Of a DNA stretch of 64,000 bases, positions 41,443-49,860 are shown in pieces. The stretch covers positions 1,240,001 through 1,304,000 of the forward strand of contig OY770026.1 of assembly GCA_963669455.1 (NCBI GenBank), read 5' to 3'. The stretch comes from JAWKWH01 sp963669455 (lineage in GTDB: Bacteria > Pseudomonadota > Alphaproteobacteria > Rhizobiales > Rhizobiaceae). The notes under the pieces are model-generated. The model did not search any database. It was not told the origin of the DNA and saw only the letters and a program-made list of their open reading frames with translations. The position numbers and the translations under genes were made by a program. The stretch's first letter is position 1. Every line of letters begins with the position of its first letter.

Positions 41443-42615
41443 TCAGGGCGTCGAAAGAAAATCGCCGACACGGTCTAGTGCAGCCGATATGTTTGCTTCG
41501 GAATTGGCGTAGGAGAGCCTGATGAAGCCTTCGCCTAGAACGCCGAAATCCGGCCCTGCGATCATTGCCACACCGGCCTTTTCGAGCAGAGCCGATGCCA
41601 ATGGTTTGGCCTTCCAGCCGGTTTGGGAGATGTTGGCAAAGGCATAAAATGCGCCTTTTGGCGTTGTGCAGGAGATACCGGGCAGCTGGTTTGCCCGCTC
41701 CACCACCATCAGGCGGCGGCGATCGAAGGCTGTCATCATCGCCTGGACGGCATCTTGTGGTCCGTCAATGGCGGCGATACCGGCATATTGGCTGGGCGCG
41801 TTGACGCAGGACCAGCAATTGACCGCCAGCTTGCGCATACTATCAAGCAAATCATCGGGCCAGATCGACCAGCCCATCCGCCAGCCGGTCATGGCCCAGG
41901 TTTTGGACCAGCCATTGAGTACGATCAGGCGGTCGCGGATTTGCGGATAGTTGAGCAGCGATGTGTGTTTCTCTCCATCATAGGTCATGACGTCATAAAT
42001 CTCATCCGACATGATGGCGATGCCGGGATGGCCGGCAAGGCCCTCAACCAGCGCGTCGATTTCGCTTTTCGGTGTCACGCCGCCGGTCGGATTAGCTGGT
42101 GAGTTGAGGATGATCAGCCGTGTCTTGGATGAGATCAACGAAAGGGTTTCTTCGGCCGAAAAGGCGAAGCTGTTTTCTTCGTGAACCGGAATGGGAATTG
42201 GTGTGGCGCCGGTAAATTCGATCATGGAACGGTAGATTGGAAACCCGGGATCCGGATACATGATTTCCACGCCCGGTTGTCCAAACATGATGATGGCGGC
42301 GAACATGCAGGGTTTGCCGCCGGGGGTGATCATGATGTTATCGGGCGAAATATCCACGCCGGTCGTCATGTGCATGCGGCGGGACACCGCTTCGCGGAGT
42401 GGCAGAATACCGTTTGCCGGCGTATAGCCGTGATGACCATCCCGTAGTGCTTTGATGGCGGCTTCGACGATGTGAGGCGGGGTTGGAAAATCCGGTTGTC
42501 CGATGCCCAGATTGATGATGCTGCGGCCTTCCTGTTCGAGCCGGGTTGCGCGCGCCAGAACGGCAAATGCATTTTCCTCCCCGATTCGATCAAAAGCGGC
42601 AACGGTGCGGGTCAT
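41443..42615 (-). CDS. PLP-dependent aminotransferase, class I (AspC/AlaT-like)
   Basis: A 390-residue fold type I enzyme. NLGIGQPDFPTPPHIVEAA and HHGYTPANGILPLREAV open the domain; LNSPANPTGG is the PLP-ring-binding block, SDEIYDVMTY the Asp/Tyr pair and NGWSKTWAMTGWRMGW holds the Schiff-base lysine. GEGFIRLSYANS has the carboxylate-binding Arg. It belongs to the aspartate/aromatic aminotransferase group; the exact amino donor is open. A terminator lies 220 bases downstream (41195-41224). Confidence 0.93.
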   Translation of the reverse strand: MTRTVAAFDRIGEENAFAVLARATRLEQEGRSIINLGIGQPDFPTPPHIVEAAIKALRDGHHGYTPANGILPLREAVSRRMHMTTGVDISPDNIMITPGGKPCMFAAIIMFGQPGVEIMYPDPGFPIYRSMIEFTGATPIPIPVHEENSFAFSAEETLSLISSKTRLIILNSPANPTGGVTPKSEIDALVEGLAGHPGIAIMSDEIYDVMTYDGEKHTSLLNYPQIRDRLIVLNGWSKTWAMTGWRMGWSIWPDDLLDSMRKLAVNCWSCVNAPSQYAGIAAIDGPQDAVQAMMTAFDRRRLMVVERANQLPGISCTTPKGAFYAFANISQTGWKAKPLASALLEKAGVAMIAGPDFGVLGEGFIRLSYANSEANISAALDRVGDFLSTP

Positions 42616-42852
42616 GGTGAAACTTTCTTTGGCACTTCTTCAAAACGGCGTTATGACATTGTTCGCATCAAACATGCCACAGGCAGTTTCGTGAATAAAT
42701 ACTGGATGACCGCAAGGACTGGACAGGGCAGCCAAGGTTGAAATGCCGGGCCGGTTCTCCGCCGGTATAATACGCATTTGAAAACTGGCCGGCGGCTGAC
42801 ACTTTCGATGTTTGTTTGACCCTGATTAAAAGCTCATGACCGAGGCCGGATA

Positions 42853-43116
42853 ATGGATAGAAACGACAAAAATGCAGTGATCGCGGCGGCGCTGATTGTT
42901 GCCGTGTTTGGCATTGGAGCATTCTATCTGCCGGTGCTGATGCTGGCACTTGGTGATATCTCGACTGTCCTTGCCGGCATCGTGGCGGTTTTGTTTGTTG
43001 GTGCGTTTTTTTTATTGTTCTGGTTGCGCAGCAAGGCGCGGAAGCAGACCGGGAAAGCTGCTCTAGACGCTCAGACTGGCCGACAGCAGCAACAGGCCGA
43101 TCAGCAAGATCAATGA
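42853..43116 (+). CDS. Small two-helix membrane protein
   Basis: 87 residues: two hydrophobic helices (AVIAAALIVAVFGIGAFYLP and VLAGIVAVLFVGAFFLLFWL), then a basic and Gln-rich tail (QTGRQQQQADQQDQ). No family recognised. It converges with and overlaps the exporter gene by 54 bases, so its last residues and those of the exporter are encoded on opposite strands. Confidence 0.65.
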   Translation: MDRNDKNAVIAAALIVAVFGIGAFYLPVLMLALGDISTVLAGIVAVLFVGAFFLLFWLRSKARKQTGKAALDAQTGRQQQQADQQDQ

Positions 43117-44061
43117 TGCGCCGATAATCTCGATGGATGTGTGTACGGTTGTGCCGAATGCCGCCTTGCCGGAATAGCGCAGAACCGTGTTCTTGGCCAA
43201 AACGGCAAGTGAAGCGAGTGTGGAAACAGTAATCGCCGTGCCGATGGACATGGCAAAAACCGATGCGATACCACCAATCCAGAGCTGATTCAAAAAGGCG
43301 AAGGTCAAGACGATCAGAGCGCCGGAGCAGGGGCGTATTCCGACCGCAGCGACAGCGGCCCATGCCGATTTCCAGTCAAAGCCATCGCCGCCTAGAAGCG
43401 ACGGATCCGGCGCGTGGGAATGGCCACAGCTGGTACAAACCTCACCACCTCCATGATGATGGTGATCTGAATGAGCAGCGGACAGGGTGGCCGGTCTGCG
43501 GCGGCGAAACAGGCGTGGCGCAATTTTGCGCCATAGCAGATACCCGCCGAATGCGGCGATCAGGCCATAGCTGCCTATCTCCAGGAAGCGGACGGTGTCG
43601 CCCATCGATATTGCCGTTCCTCGCAGGAATAAAAACACAATGCCAATCACCACCAAGGCGCTTAGTCCCTGAAGCAGGGACGACAGGAATGACAGCGCGA
43701 TGCCGCGGCGTAACGCAATTTCATTGGCCAGCATGTATGAGGATATGACCGCTTTGCCGTGACCGGGCCCGGCTGCATGGAAGACCCCATAGGCGAAAGA
43801 AAGGCCAATCAGTATCCACAGCTTGGCCGGTTCGTCGCGCATTGCCTTCAACGCTCCGGTCAGTGACCGATAAAACGCCTGCTGCTTGGCGTTGATCCAG
43901 GCGAGCGTGTCTGAAAACAATCCGGTTGACGGTATCGTTGCCTCACCGGCGCCGATGCCAAGAGAATTTTGTGCTGCGGCAGGCAGAGTGGCGGGCACCA
44001 TAAGCGCCAGGATAATAATCAACAGGTGCCTGATTGGTGCAGGCCGCATCGGTTTCAACAT
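43063..44061 (-). CDS. Nickel/cobalt-type exporter, NicO family
   Basis: A 332-residue membrane protein with a signal-like N terminus. Six or so helices carry the NicO motifs FHAAGPGHGKAVISSY and GIRPCSGALIVLTFAF. A metal-binding loop between them reads SDHHHHGGGEVCTSCGHSHA. Known NicO members (RcnA, NicO) move Ni2+ or Co2+ across the inner membrane. It starts inside the DUF1007 stop (7-base overlap); the pairing with DUF1007 is common in alphaproteobacteria. Confidence 0.9.
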   Translation of the reverse strand: MLKPMRPAPIRHLLIIILALMVPATLPAAAQNSLGIGAGEATIPSTGLFSDTLAWINAKQQAFYRSLTGALKAMRDEPAKLWILIGLSFAYGVFHAAGPGHGKAVISSYMLANEIALRRGIALSFLSSLLQGLSALVVIGIVFLFLRGTAISMGDTVRFLEIGSYGLIAAFGGYLLWRKIAPRLFRRRRPATLSAAHSDHHHHGGGEVCTSCGHSHAPDPSLLGGDGFDWKSAWAAVAAVGIRPCSGALIVLTFAFLNQLWIGGIASVFAMSIGTAITVSTLASLAVLAKNTVLRYSGKAAFGTTVHTSIEIIGASLILLIGLLLLSASLSV

Positions 44062-44705
44062 CTAAGTTCCAGGCGGGTCGCAAAGATCTTGCTCAGATCA
44101 TTTTGATCGGTCGTGTCGTAAAAAGCCTGGGTCAGGTTTTGCTGATTTTGGGCGATTGCCTCATCCGGGTCAGGCCGGACAACCTGCCGGCTGCATTTGG
44201 CGGGAAGGTTGTCAGCTGTCATGAATTTGTCTTCGACAAAGTCGATTGCCGTATAAAATGTCGGATCGTAGACACCGACGGCGATTGTGCCGGCAAGCGG
44301 CAGTGCCTGTTTCGGGCTGCTTTCGAACAGGATGATCAGCCGTTCATCCTGGATATCGGCAATCAATTGTTCGGGTGCGTTCATCGCAACGTCAACGCTG
44401 CCGGAGGTGACGAACTGGAAATAATCGAAATCGGCAAGCGAACCATGAACGGTCTCGGCCACGACCGCCAATTCAGCCTCGTCCAGCTTTAAATCGCTGT
44501 TGGTGTCGAATTCGACAAGAACCGTTGATGTGAACAGTTCGTCAAAACGCCACAAATGCCTGAGCGCGGTTATGTGGCCCTCGCCGACGATGACGTCGAG
44601 GCGGGCCTCGGCAAACACATGCGGATGCGATTTGAGTGACGTTGCTGCACTCAAAGGCACCGTGCAGGCGACAGCGGCAATTAAGGCCCGGTGGTATTTT
44701 TTCAT
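44055..44705 (-). CDS. DUF1007 family exported protein (metal transport partner)
   Basis: A 216-residue protein with a signal peptide (ALIAAVACTVPLSAATSLKS) and the family signature SHPHVFAEARLDVIVGEG, followed by HLWRFDELFTSTVLVEFDTN. DUF1007 proteins are regularly encoded beside NicO exporters and are considered periplasmic partners in metal handling. Start at 44705. A role in delivering or removing nickel/cobalt/zinc is inferred from context only. Confidence 0.88.
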   Translation of the reverse strand: MKKYHRALIAAVACTVPLSAATSLKSHPHVFAEARLDVIVGEGHITALRHLWRFDELFTSTVLVEFDTNSDLKLDEAELAVVAETVHGSLADFDYFQFVTSGSVDVAMNAPEQLIADIQDERLIILFESSPKQALPLAGTIAVGVYDPTFYTAIDFVEDKFMTADNLPAKCSRQVVRPDPDEAIAQNQQNLTQAFYDTTDQNDLSKIFATRLELRC

Positions 44706-44806
44706 TGTTTTTCCAAACGGTTTTTTCAGTTACCGATTCTGATACAAACAAGGCAATAATGCGGCTTTGGGCCACGGCCTTGTCTATGCATTCATGGCCT
44801 TACACG

Positions 44807-45709
44807 TCATTTCTGTTTTTCGTATTCTTTGAACCATGCAACCAGATAGTCGACAAGGGTTCGAACTTTGGCTGGAAGATAACGCCGATGCGGATAGACG
44901 GCAAATATTTCGATCGTATTGGGTATGTAGCTGTCAAGCAGGCAAACAAGGCGGCCGTCTTTTAGCTCTTCTGCGACCGCAAACTCCGGTATCATCGAAA
45001 ATCCCAGCCCCGACAGGATGGCTGCTTTGGCGGCCAACGGACTGTTGACCTCTATCGGGCCTTTTACGGGTACGATCAAATCCGAGCCGTCATCGTCGAC
45101 GAAGGTCCAATTGTTGCGCCAGCGGTGGTTGGTGTCGACGATACAGGGCAGGTTGGCAAGCTCTGCAGGGTGGTTGGGTGAGCCGTATTTTTCCAATGTT
45201 TCCGGTGAAGTACAGAGCTTGGTTGAAGAGCTACCCAATCGTCTGGCAATCAGGGACGAATCGTCCAACTGGGTAATTCTTATCGCCAGGTCAAAGCCCT
45301 CCTCAACCAGGTCGACCAGCGTGTCGTCGAGGCTGATGTCGAGCACGGTATCTGGATAGGCATGGGCAAAGTCTATCAGGGACTGGCCAATCGGCGTATC
45401 GGCAAAGCCTCGCGATGCCGACAGTTTTATACGCCCGCTGATTGCACCACCGGATTCGCGAACGGACTGGGAGAGGGCATCGATCTCATTGACGATTTCG
45501 AGCGCCCGTTTGTAATAGAGCTGACCGGTTTCCGTCAGCGAAAACTGGCGTGTCGTGCGGTTGAGAAGAAGCGCGCCCAAATCATCTTCGAGTTCACGGA
45601 TATATTTGGACAATAGCGCTTTGGAGCGGCCGATCTTGCGTGCGGCGGCAGAAAATCCTTCTGCGTCGACAACATCGATGAAGGCGCGCATGCGCGTCAG
45701 TGTGTCCAT
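44807..45709 (-). CDS. LysR-family transcriptional regulator
   Basis: 300 residues: N-terminal helix-turn-helix (TRMRAFIDVVDAEGFSAAAR then KIGRSKALLSKYIRELEDDL) and a periplasmic-binding-protein-like effector domain from about 95. LysR proteins usually act on a divergent or adjacent gene; here it begins 3 bases after the amidase stop, on the same strand, so it probably shares that transcript. Its effector is unknown. Confidence 0.92.
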   Translation of the reverse strand: MDTLTRMRAFIDVVDAEGFSAAARKIGRSKALLSKYIRELEDDLGALLLNRTTRQFSLTETGQLYYKRALEIVNEIDALSQSVRESGGAISGRIKLSASRGFADTPIGQSLIDFAHAYPDTVLDISLDDTLVDLVEEGFDLAIRITQLDDSSLIARRLGSSSTKLCTSPETLEKYGSPNHPAELANLPCIVDTNHRWRNNWTFVDDDGSDLIVPVKGPIEVNSPLAAKAAILSGLGFSMIPEFAVAEELKDGRLVCLLDSYIPNTIEIFAVYPHRRYLPAKVRTLVDYLVAWFKEYEKQK

Positions 45710-45712
45710 TAT

Positions 45713-46903
45713 TCAGTTGTCCCTGCCGGCATGTTTGAGTATCTCGCGTGCAAGTGCGATCAATGCCCGATCAAAGCCGGTTGGCGCAAGTAGGGAAATG
45801 CCGAAGGGGGCACCGTCCACCTCGCCGAGCGGCAGGGTGATCTGAGGAAAGCCGGTCAGGCCCGCGATGCACAAAAGGTGTAGAGCCCGCGCGCGGTATG
45901 TCTGCTGATCATCAAAGCTTGCAACCCGTAGTGGAGCCGGTCCGGGTACCGTCGGTAGGACCAGATAGCCGTCCTGGCCGAGGATGTCGCCCAGTTCGGT
46001 GCGGAAACTGTCACGTCTTGCCGTCTCGGCGATGGCGGTTTCCTCGCTGATGGCGGCACCGAATTCGAACCGTTCCCGGACACCCCGGCTGATCTGACGG
46101 CTGCCTGCCGTAAGCCATGTTTTGTGACAGTTCCATGCTTCATGGGCCTGTAGCCTGCGGAAACAATTATAAAGGTCCTCAAGTTCATGGCTGATATTGC
46201 CGGCAAGGCTTGGCTGGGATGTGACCGAAGCGATCAATCGGCAAGAGCTCGAGTGTGCGTCCATGGCCTCGATGTCGATCAGCCCTTCAAGTGCTTGAAG
46301 GCGCAACGGGCGGGACAGTGTGGTGTCATTATCGTCTGCGCCGAGCAGGGTTTGGGCCACTGCATCGTAGAGCGCTCCATTGCGGGCAAACCAGCCGAAT
46401 GTGTCGAAGGATGGGGCAAGCGGCATCGCGCCTTCAAGGGAGATGCGGCCATGGCTGGTTCTCAAGCCGATCAGGCCGCAATGACCGGCCGGGACCCGGA
46501 TTGAGCCTCCCGTATCGGTGCCGGTGGCGATATCGGCAAGGCGGCCTGAAACGGCTGCAGCCGATCCCGATGACGACCCTCCGGTAACCCGGGCCGGCGC
46601 GCGCGGATTAACCGGCTGTGGATAGTGGGAATTATGCCCGGTGAGCGAATAGGCGAATTCATCGGTCTGGGTCTTGCCGATAAAACGGGCGCCCGCAGCA
46701 AGCAATGCCTGCACCGCCGGTGCGGTTTTTGCCGCCGGAACCGCCTTAGCCAGTTTTTGTGGATTACCGCACCCGGTCGGATAGTTTTCGACGTCAAAAA
46801 TGTCCTTGACCGCCAGGGTTGCACCGGCAAGGGGGCCGCGTCGGGCATGTGCGACGGGTGTGTCGGCCGTGCCGATAAACGCGTTAAAGTCTTCCGGTCG
46901 CAA
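45713..46903 (-). CDS. Amidase (amidase-signature family)
   Basis: About 396 residues. The catalytic Lys is in GATLAVKDIFDVE, the cis-Ser in VTGGSSSGSAAAV and the nucleophile Ser in TGTDTGGSIRVPAG; together they form the Ser-cisSer-Lys triad. Substrate is unknown. The start is not an ATG: I chose the TTG at 46903, preceded by a run of G (GGGGGGTGACGGA) and giving LRPEDFNAFIGTADTPVAHA, a normal family N terminus. The open frame extends to 47428 but those codons overlap another gene. Confidence 0.85.
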   Translation of the reverse strand: MRPEDFNAFIGTADTPVAHARRGPLAGATLAVKDIFDVENYPTGCGNPQKLAKAVPAAKTAPAVQALLAAGARFIGKTQTDEFAYSLTGHNSHYPQPVNPRAPARVTGGSSSGSAAAVSGRLADIATGTDTGGSIRVPAGHCGLIGLRTSHGRISLEGAMPLAPSFDTFGWFARNGALYDAVAQTLLGADDNDTTLSRPLRLQALEGLIDIEAMDAHSSSCRLIASVTSQPSLAGNISHELEDLYNCFRRLQAHEAWNCHKTWLTAGSRQISRGVRERFEFGAAISEETAIAETARRDSFRTELGDILGQDGYLVLPTVPGPAPLRVASFDDQQTYRARALHLLCIAGLTGFPQITLPLGEVDGAPFGISLLAPTGFDRALIALAREILKHAGRDN

Positions 46904-47049
46904 TCCGTCACCCCCCAATCGTGTTGCTACATTCGTCGCTGCCGATGAAAACTTCAAGGGCGGGAAGGATGACGAATGTTTGAAATGGCATGGCTGGCTC
47001 CGTTTTGGCGAACCCAAAATTCCTGAACCCTGCAGACCCCTGACACGTT

Positions 47050-47415
47050 CTAGCGGGAGCGAACCGACACTGCGACTGCGCCAAATAGCGTCAGGATCGC
47101 AATCTGGGCGCAGATGACCGCCGGCCAAATCAGGCCGAATTGCGCGTCGAAATATTTTTGCGGGCCAAATGATACCAGTGCGGCGAATGCGGCCAGGGCC
47201 GAGAGCAAGCGTCCGGTTGTCGATCCGGATGGCCCGATAATCGCTGCGGCGGCCACAAGTGATAGCGACAGACCGAGGAAGGGACCTATCCCGAAAAGCG
47301 GAGTGGCAACCGGGGGATGTGGCGGGATATCGGCAAACAGAGCGCCAAGCATGATCAATTGCAGGATTGCCAGGGTAGCCAATGCGGCTTTGGCGGCGTT
47401 TTCGATTGTTGCCAT
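47050..47415 (-). CDS. Small four-helix membrane protein
   Basis: 121 residues with four hydrophobic segments (ALATLAILQLIMLGALF, GPFLGLSLSLVAAAAII, LLSALAAFAALVSF, WPAVICAQIAILTLFGAVAV). I do not recognise the family. It is divergent from the TetR gene, and a palindrome sits between them, so it is probably repressed by that regulator. The amidase-LysR genes follow on the same strand after about 145 bases. Confidence 0.7.
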   Translation of the reverse strand: MATIENAAKAALATLAILQLIMLGALFADIPPHPPVATPLFGIGPFLGLSLSLVAAAAIIGPSGSTTGRLLSALAAFAALVSFGPQKYFDAQFGLIWPAVICAQIAILTLFGAVAVSVRSR

Positions 47416-47443
47416 CTTCCATCTCCAAAAACGTAATAATGTG

Positions 47444-47463
47444 TACGGATTTACAAATCTGTA
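47444..47463. promoter_or_regulatory. Likely TetR operator
   Basis: TACGGATTTACAAATCTGTA is an imperfect palindrome with two mismatched pairs, lying between the divergent membrane-protein and TetR genes. A second TGTACGG copy occurs at about 47470. Confidence 0.55.
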
Positions 47464-47501
47464 ATTTGATGTACGGTTATTGTCAATAGATGAGGAAACG
47501 G

Positions 47502-48110
47502 ATGCGCGAAGAAAATAAAATTACCCGCCAGGAGCAGATCGAGCGGGCGGCCTACAAGGTGCTTGGGGAATACGCATATGCCGGTACGTCGATGCTTAAG
47601 ATCGCCAAAGAGGCGAAAGCCTCAAACGAAACCCTGTACAAGTGGTATGGTGACAAACAGGGTTTATTTGGCGCACTTGTCGAGCGTAACGCACGTGATG
47701 TGAAGCAGATGCTGGAAACCGGGCTTGCAGAAAAGCTGCCGGCTCTTGGTGTCCTGCAGATGATCGGGCCAAAACTTCTTGCCATGCTTGCCGGAGAGCG
47801 GGCCGTCGCGCTCAACCGGGCGGCGGCAGCTGACCCGAGTGGCGAGTTGGGAAAAGCAATTTCAAAATCGGGCCGGGACGCTGTCGCGCCCCTGATCGGA
47901 GAGGTGATTGCCAGGGCGCATCAGGATGGCTCGATTGTCATCGATGATGTTGGTGCGGCAACGGCTCTTTATCTCAATCTGCTTGTCGGCGACCTGCAGA
48001 TCAGGCGGGCGATCGGTGGAGAGCCCGAGCCGACCGCTGAATTCATTGAACAGCGCGCGAGCGACGCGCTGATCTTCTTTCAGCGGTTGATGTCAACAGG
48101 GCCTAAATAA
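47502..48110 (+). CDS. TetR-family transcriptional regulator
   Basis: 202 residues. The helix-turn-helix is RQEQIERAAYKVLGEYAYAG then TSMLKIAKEAKASNETLYKW; the C-terminal all-helical half binds an unknown effector and resembles AefR/AcrR-type proteins (FIEQRASDALIFF at the end). I chose the ATG at 47502 with AGGAAACGG in front; 47490 is possible. It is divergent from the four-helix membrane protein. The 3' end overlaps the SCP2 gene by 8 bases (convergent). Confidence 0.9.
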   Translation: MREENKITRQEQIERAAYKVLGEYAYAGTSMLKIAKEAKASNETLYKWYGDKQGLFGALVERNARDVKQMLETGLAEKLPALGVLQMIGPKLLAMLAGERAVALNRAAAADPSGELGKAISKSGRDAVAPLIGEVIARAHQDGSIVIDDVGAATALYLNLLVGDLQIRRAIGGEPEPTAEFIEQRASDALIFFQRLMSTGPK

Positions 48111-48384
48111 CCTGGCTCAATGCCATCGCAACGGACATGTCGCCATCGATTTTGAGTTTGCCCTGCATGAATGCGGAGGTAGGATCCAGATCACCGGCGA
48201 TCATCGATTCCAAATCGTCCTTCGACAGCGAAATCGTGCAATCGGTGTCCTGATTGTCGGTGGATACGGTTTCGTGGTCGATGATGACAACACCATCATC
48301 GCCGCAATCGAACTTGACCGAATGGCTGAAGCCGCTTCCCTTTGCACCTTCGCGAATTTTCTCGGCAATTGCGTCCAAGCTCAT
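48103..48384 (-). CDS. SCP2 sterol-binding domain protein
   Basis: 93 residues forming one SCP2 lipid-binding domain: MSLDAIAEKIREGAKGSGFS, then CTISLSKDDLESMIAGDLDP followed by TSAFMQGKLKIDGDMSVAM, the family's hallmark. Such proteins bind lipids or acyl-CoA. It is divergent from an acyl-CoA dehydrogenase gene (about 180 bases away), consistent with a fatty-acid role. The ATG at 48384 gives the usual start. Confidence 0.88.
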   Translation of the reverse strand: MSLDAIAEKIREGAKGSGFSHSVKFDCGDDGVVIIDHETVSTDNQDTDCTISLSKDDLESMIAGDLDPTSAFMQGKLKIDGDMSVAMALSQVI

Positions 48385-48566
48385 CGTGTTTTCTCCGTTA
48401 TGGTCCGTGCCGACAATGGCAAATAAGATTCGTTTTACGACACAGAGCACAACGTAACGGGAAACGCAAGTAATTGACGTTTACGTCAACGTGACTTAGC
48501 GTTAGCGGTGAAACAAGCAGATAAAACAGCCGCCGCCCCACAACGTCGTATCGGGAGGAGACAGTT

Positions 48567-49733
48567 ATGCAGTTTACGCCGGAACATGCAGAGTTAAGGC
48601 GAACCGTGGCAAAATTTATCGAAACCGAAATCAACCCGTTTGTCGATGAATGGGAGGCTGCCGAGCAATTCCCCTCGCATGAACTGTTTAAGAAGCTTGG
48701 CGATCTCGGGTTGCTCGGTATCAAATATGATTGCGACTATGGCGGTCTCGGGCTTGATTTTTCCTATTCCATGGTGATGGCAGAAGAAATGGGCTCTGTC
48801 AGCTGCGGCGCGATCCCAATGGCGGTGGGTGTTCAAACCGACATGTGCACGCCTGCCATGAACCGTTTTGGTTCGGATTACATCAAACGGAGTTTTCTTG
48901 CACCCGCGATTGCAGGTGATGCGGTTGGGTGTATTGGCGTTTCCGAGCCCGGTGGCGGTTCCGATGTTGCGGCAGTCAAGACGACAGCCCGGCTGGAGGG
49001 GGACGATTATGTCATCAGCGGAAGCAAAATGTGGATCACCAACGGGATGAAGGCCGATTGGTGCTGCCTGCTGGCCAATACCTCAGACGGGCCGGCACAC
49101 AAGAACAAATCACTGATCGCCGTTCCTCTGGATGCGGCTGGTATAGAGCGGCAGAAAATTTCCAAAATTGGTATGAATGCGTCGGATACCGCGCAATTGT
49201 TTTTCGACAATGTCCGGGTGCCGAAAAAAAACCTGATCGGCCAGGAAGGCATGGGGTTCACCATGCAGATGCTTCAGTTCCAGGAGGAGCGGCTTTGGGC
49301 CGCGGCCAACTCGCTTAGAGCGCTCGACCGGCTGATCGATCTGACCATCGAATATACCGGCGAACGCGGCGTCTTCGGCAAGCCGGTGCTGGACAATCAG
49401 GTGGTCCATTTCCGGCTGGCCGAGTTGCGCACCGAGGTCGAAGCGCTGCGGGCGCTTACCTGGAGTGCGGTGGAACAATATATATCCGGCAAGGATGTCA
49501 CGCGTCTTGCCTCGATGGCCAAACTCAAATGCGGACGTCTTAACCGGGAGGTTGCCGATTCATGCCTGCAATATTGGGGCGGGATGGGGTTTACCTGGGA
49601 CAATCCGGTAAGCCGGGCCTTTCGCGATGGCAGGCTCGGTTCCATCGGCGGCGGTGCAGATGAAGTCATGCTGTCGATTATCTGCAAGCTGGAGGGAACG
49701 CTGCCTGGAACGAGCAACAAGCAGAGGCATTAG
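48567..49733 (+). CDS. Acyl-CoA dehydrogenase
   Basis: A 388-residue flavoenzyme of beta-oxidation or amino-acid degradation. GCIGVSEPGGGSDVAAVKTTA and MWITNGMKADW are the FAD/acyl-CoA signatures; VEQY then ITRLASMAK and QYWGGMGFTWDNPVSRAFRD form the C-terminal FAD-binding helix set. The substrate chain is not readable. Starts after a GGAGGAGACAG ribosome site. Its TAG stop is the beginning of the 46-bp repeat at 49732. Confidence 0.92.
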   Translation: MQFTPEHAELRRTVAKFIETEINPFVDEWEAAEQFPSHELFKKLGDLGLLGIKYDCDYGGLGLDFSYSMVMAEEMGSVSCGAIPMAVGVQTDMCTPAMNRFGSDYIKRSFLAPAIAGDAVGCIGVSEPGGGSDVAAVKTTARLEGDDYVISGSKMWITNGMKADWCCLLANTSDGPAHKNKSLIAVPLDAAGIERQKISKIGMNASDTAQLFFDNVRVPKKNLIGQEGMGFTMQMLQFQEERLWAAANSLRALDRLIDLTIEYTGERGVFGKPVLDNQVVHFRLAELRTEVEALRALTWSAVEQYISGKDVTRLASMAKLKCGRLNREVADSCLQYWGGMGFTWDNPVSRAFRDGRLGSIGGGADEVMLSIICKLEGTLPGTSNKQRH

Positions 49734-49777
49734 AGCGTGTCTTGTTCAAACGATTCAATATTCAGTGGACACGCTTT
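49732..49777. repeat. AGAGCG miniature element (46 bp)
   Basis: AGAGCGTGTCTTGTTCAAAC at the left and ATTCAGTGGACACGCTTT at the right: the two inverted ends of the element with no interior, same length as the copy at 29232. The preceding T plus AG forms the acyl-CoA dehydrogenase stop. A second 12-bp stem (GAGGTTTGAGGT/ACCTTAAACCTC) lies just after it at 49793-49833 without a T-run. Confidence 0.78.
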
Positions 49778-49860
49778 AGCTCGGGGTCTGTTGAGGTTTG
49801 AGGTCTTGCGCCACGTCCGAAACCTTAAACCTCGACAATTTCCGGCAGACACACCGGTGT

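Noticed and set aside
43060..43075. CTCTAGACGCTC at the NicO stop resembling element ends
   Set aside because: Only a few bases match in the wrong order and there is no inverted partner.
47041..47052. GACACGTTCTA at the end of the four-helix membrane gene resembling a degenerate element end
   Set aside because: One short arm only, with a mismatch in the core and no partner end, so not counted among the copies.
46904..47428. N-terminal extension of the amidase frame
   Set aside because: It overlaps the four-helix membrane gene on the same strand in another frame and the added residues are not amidase-like.
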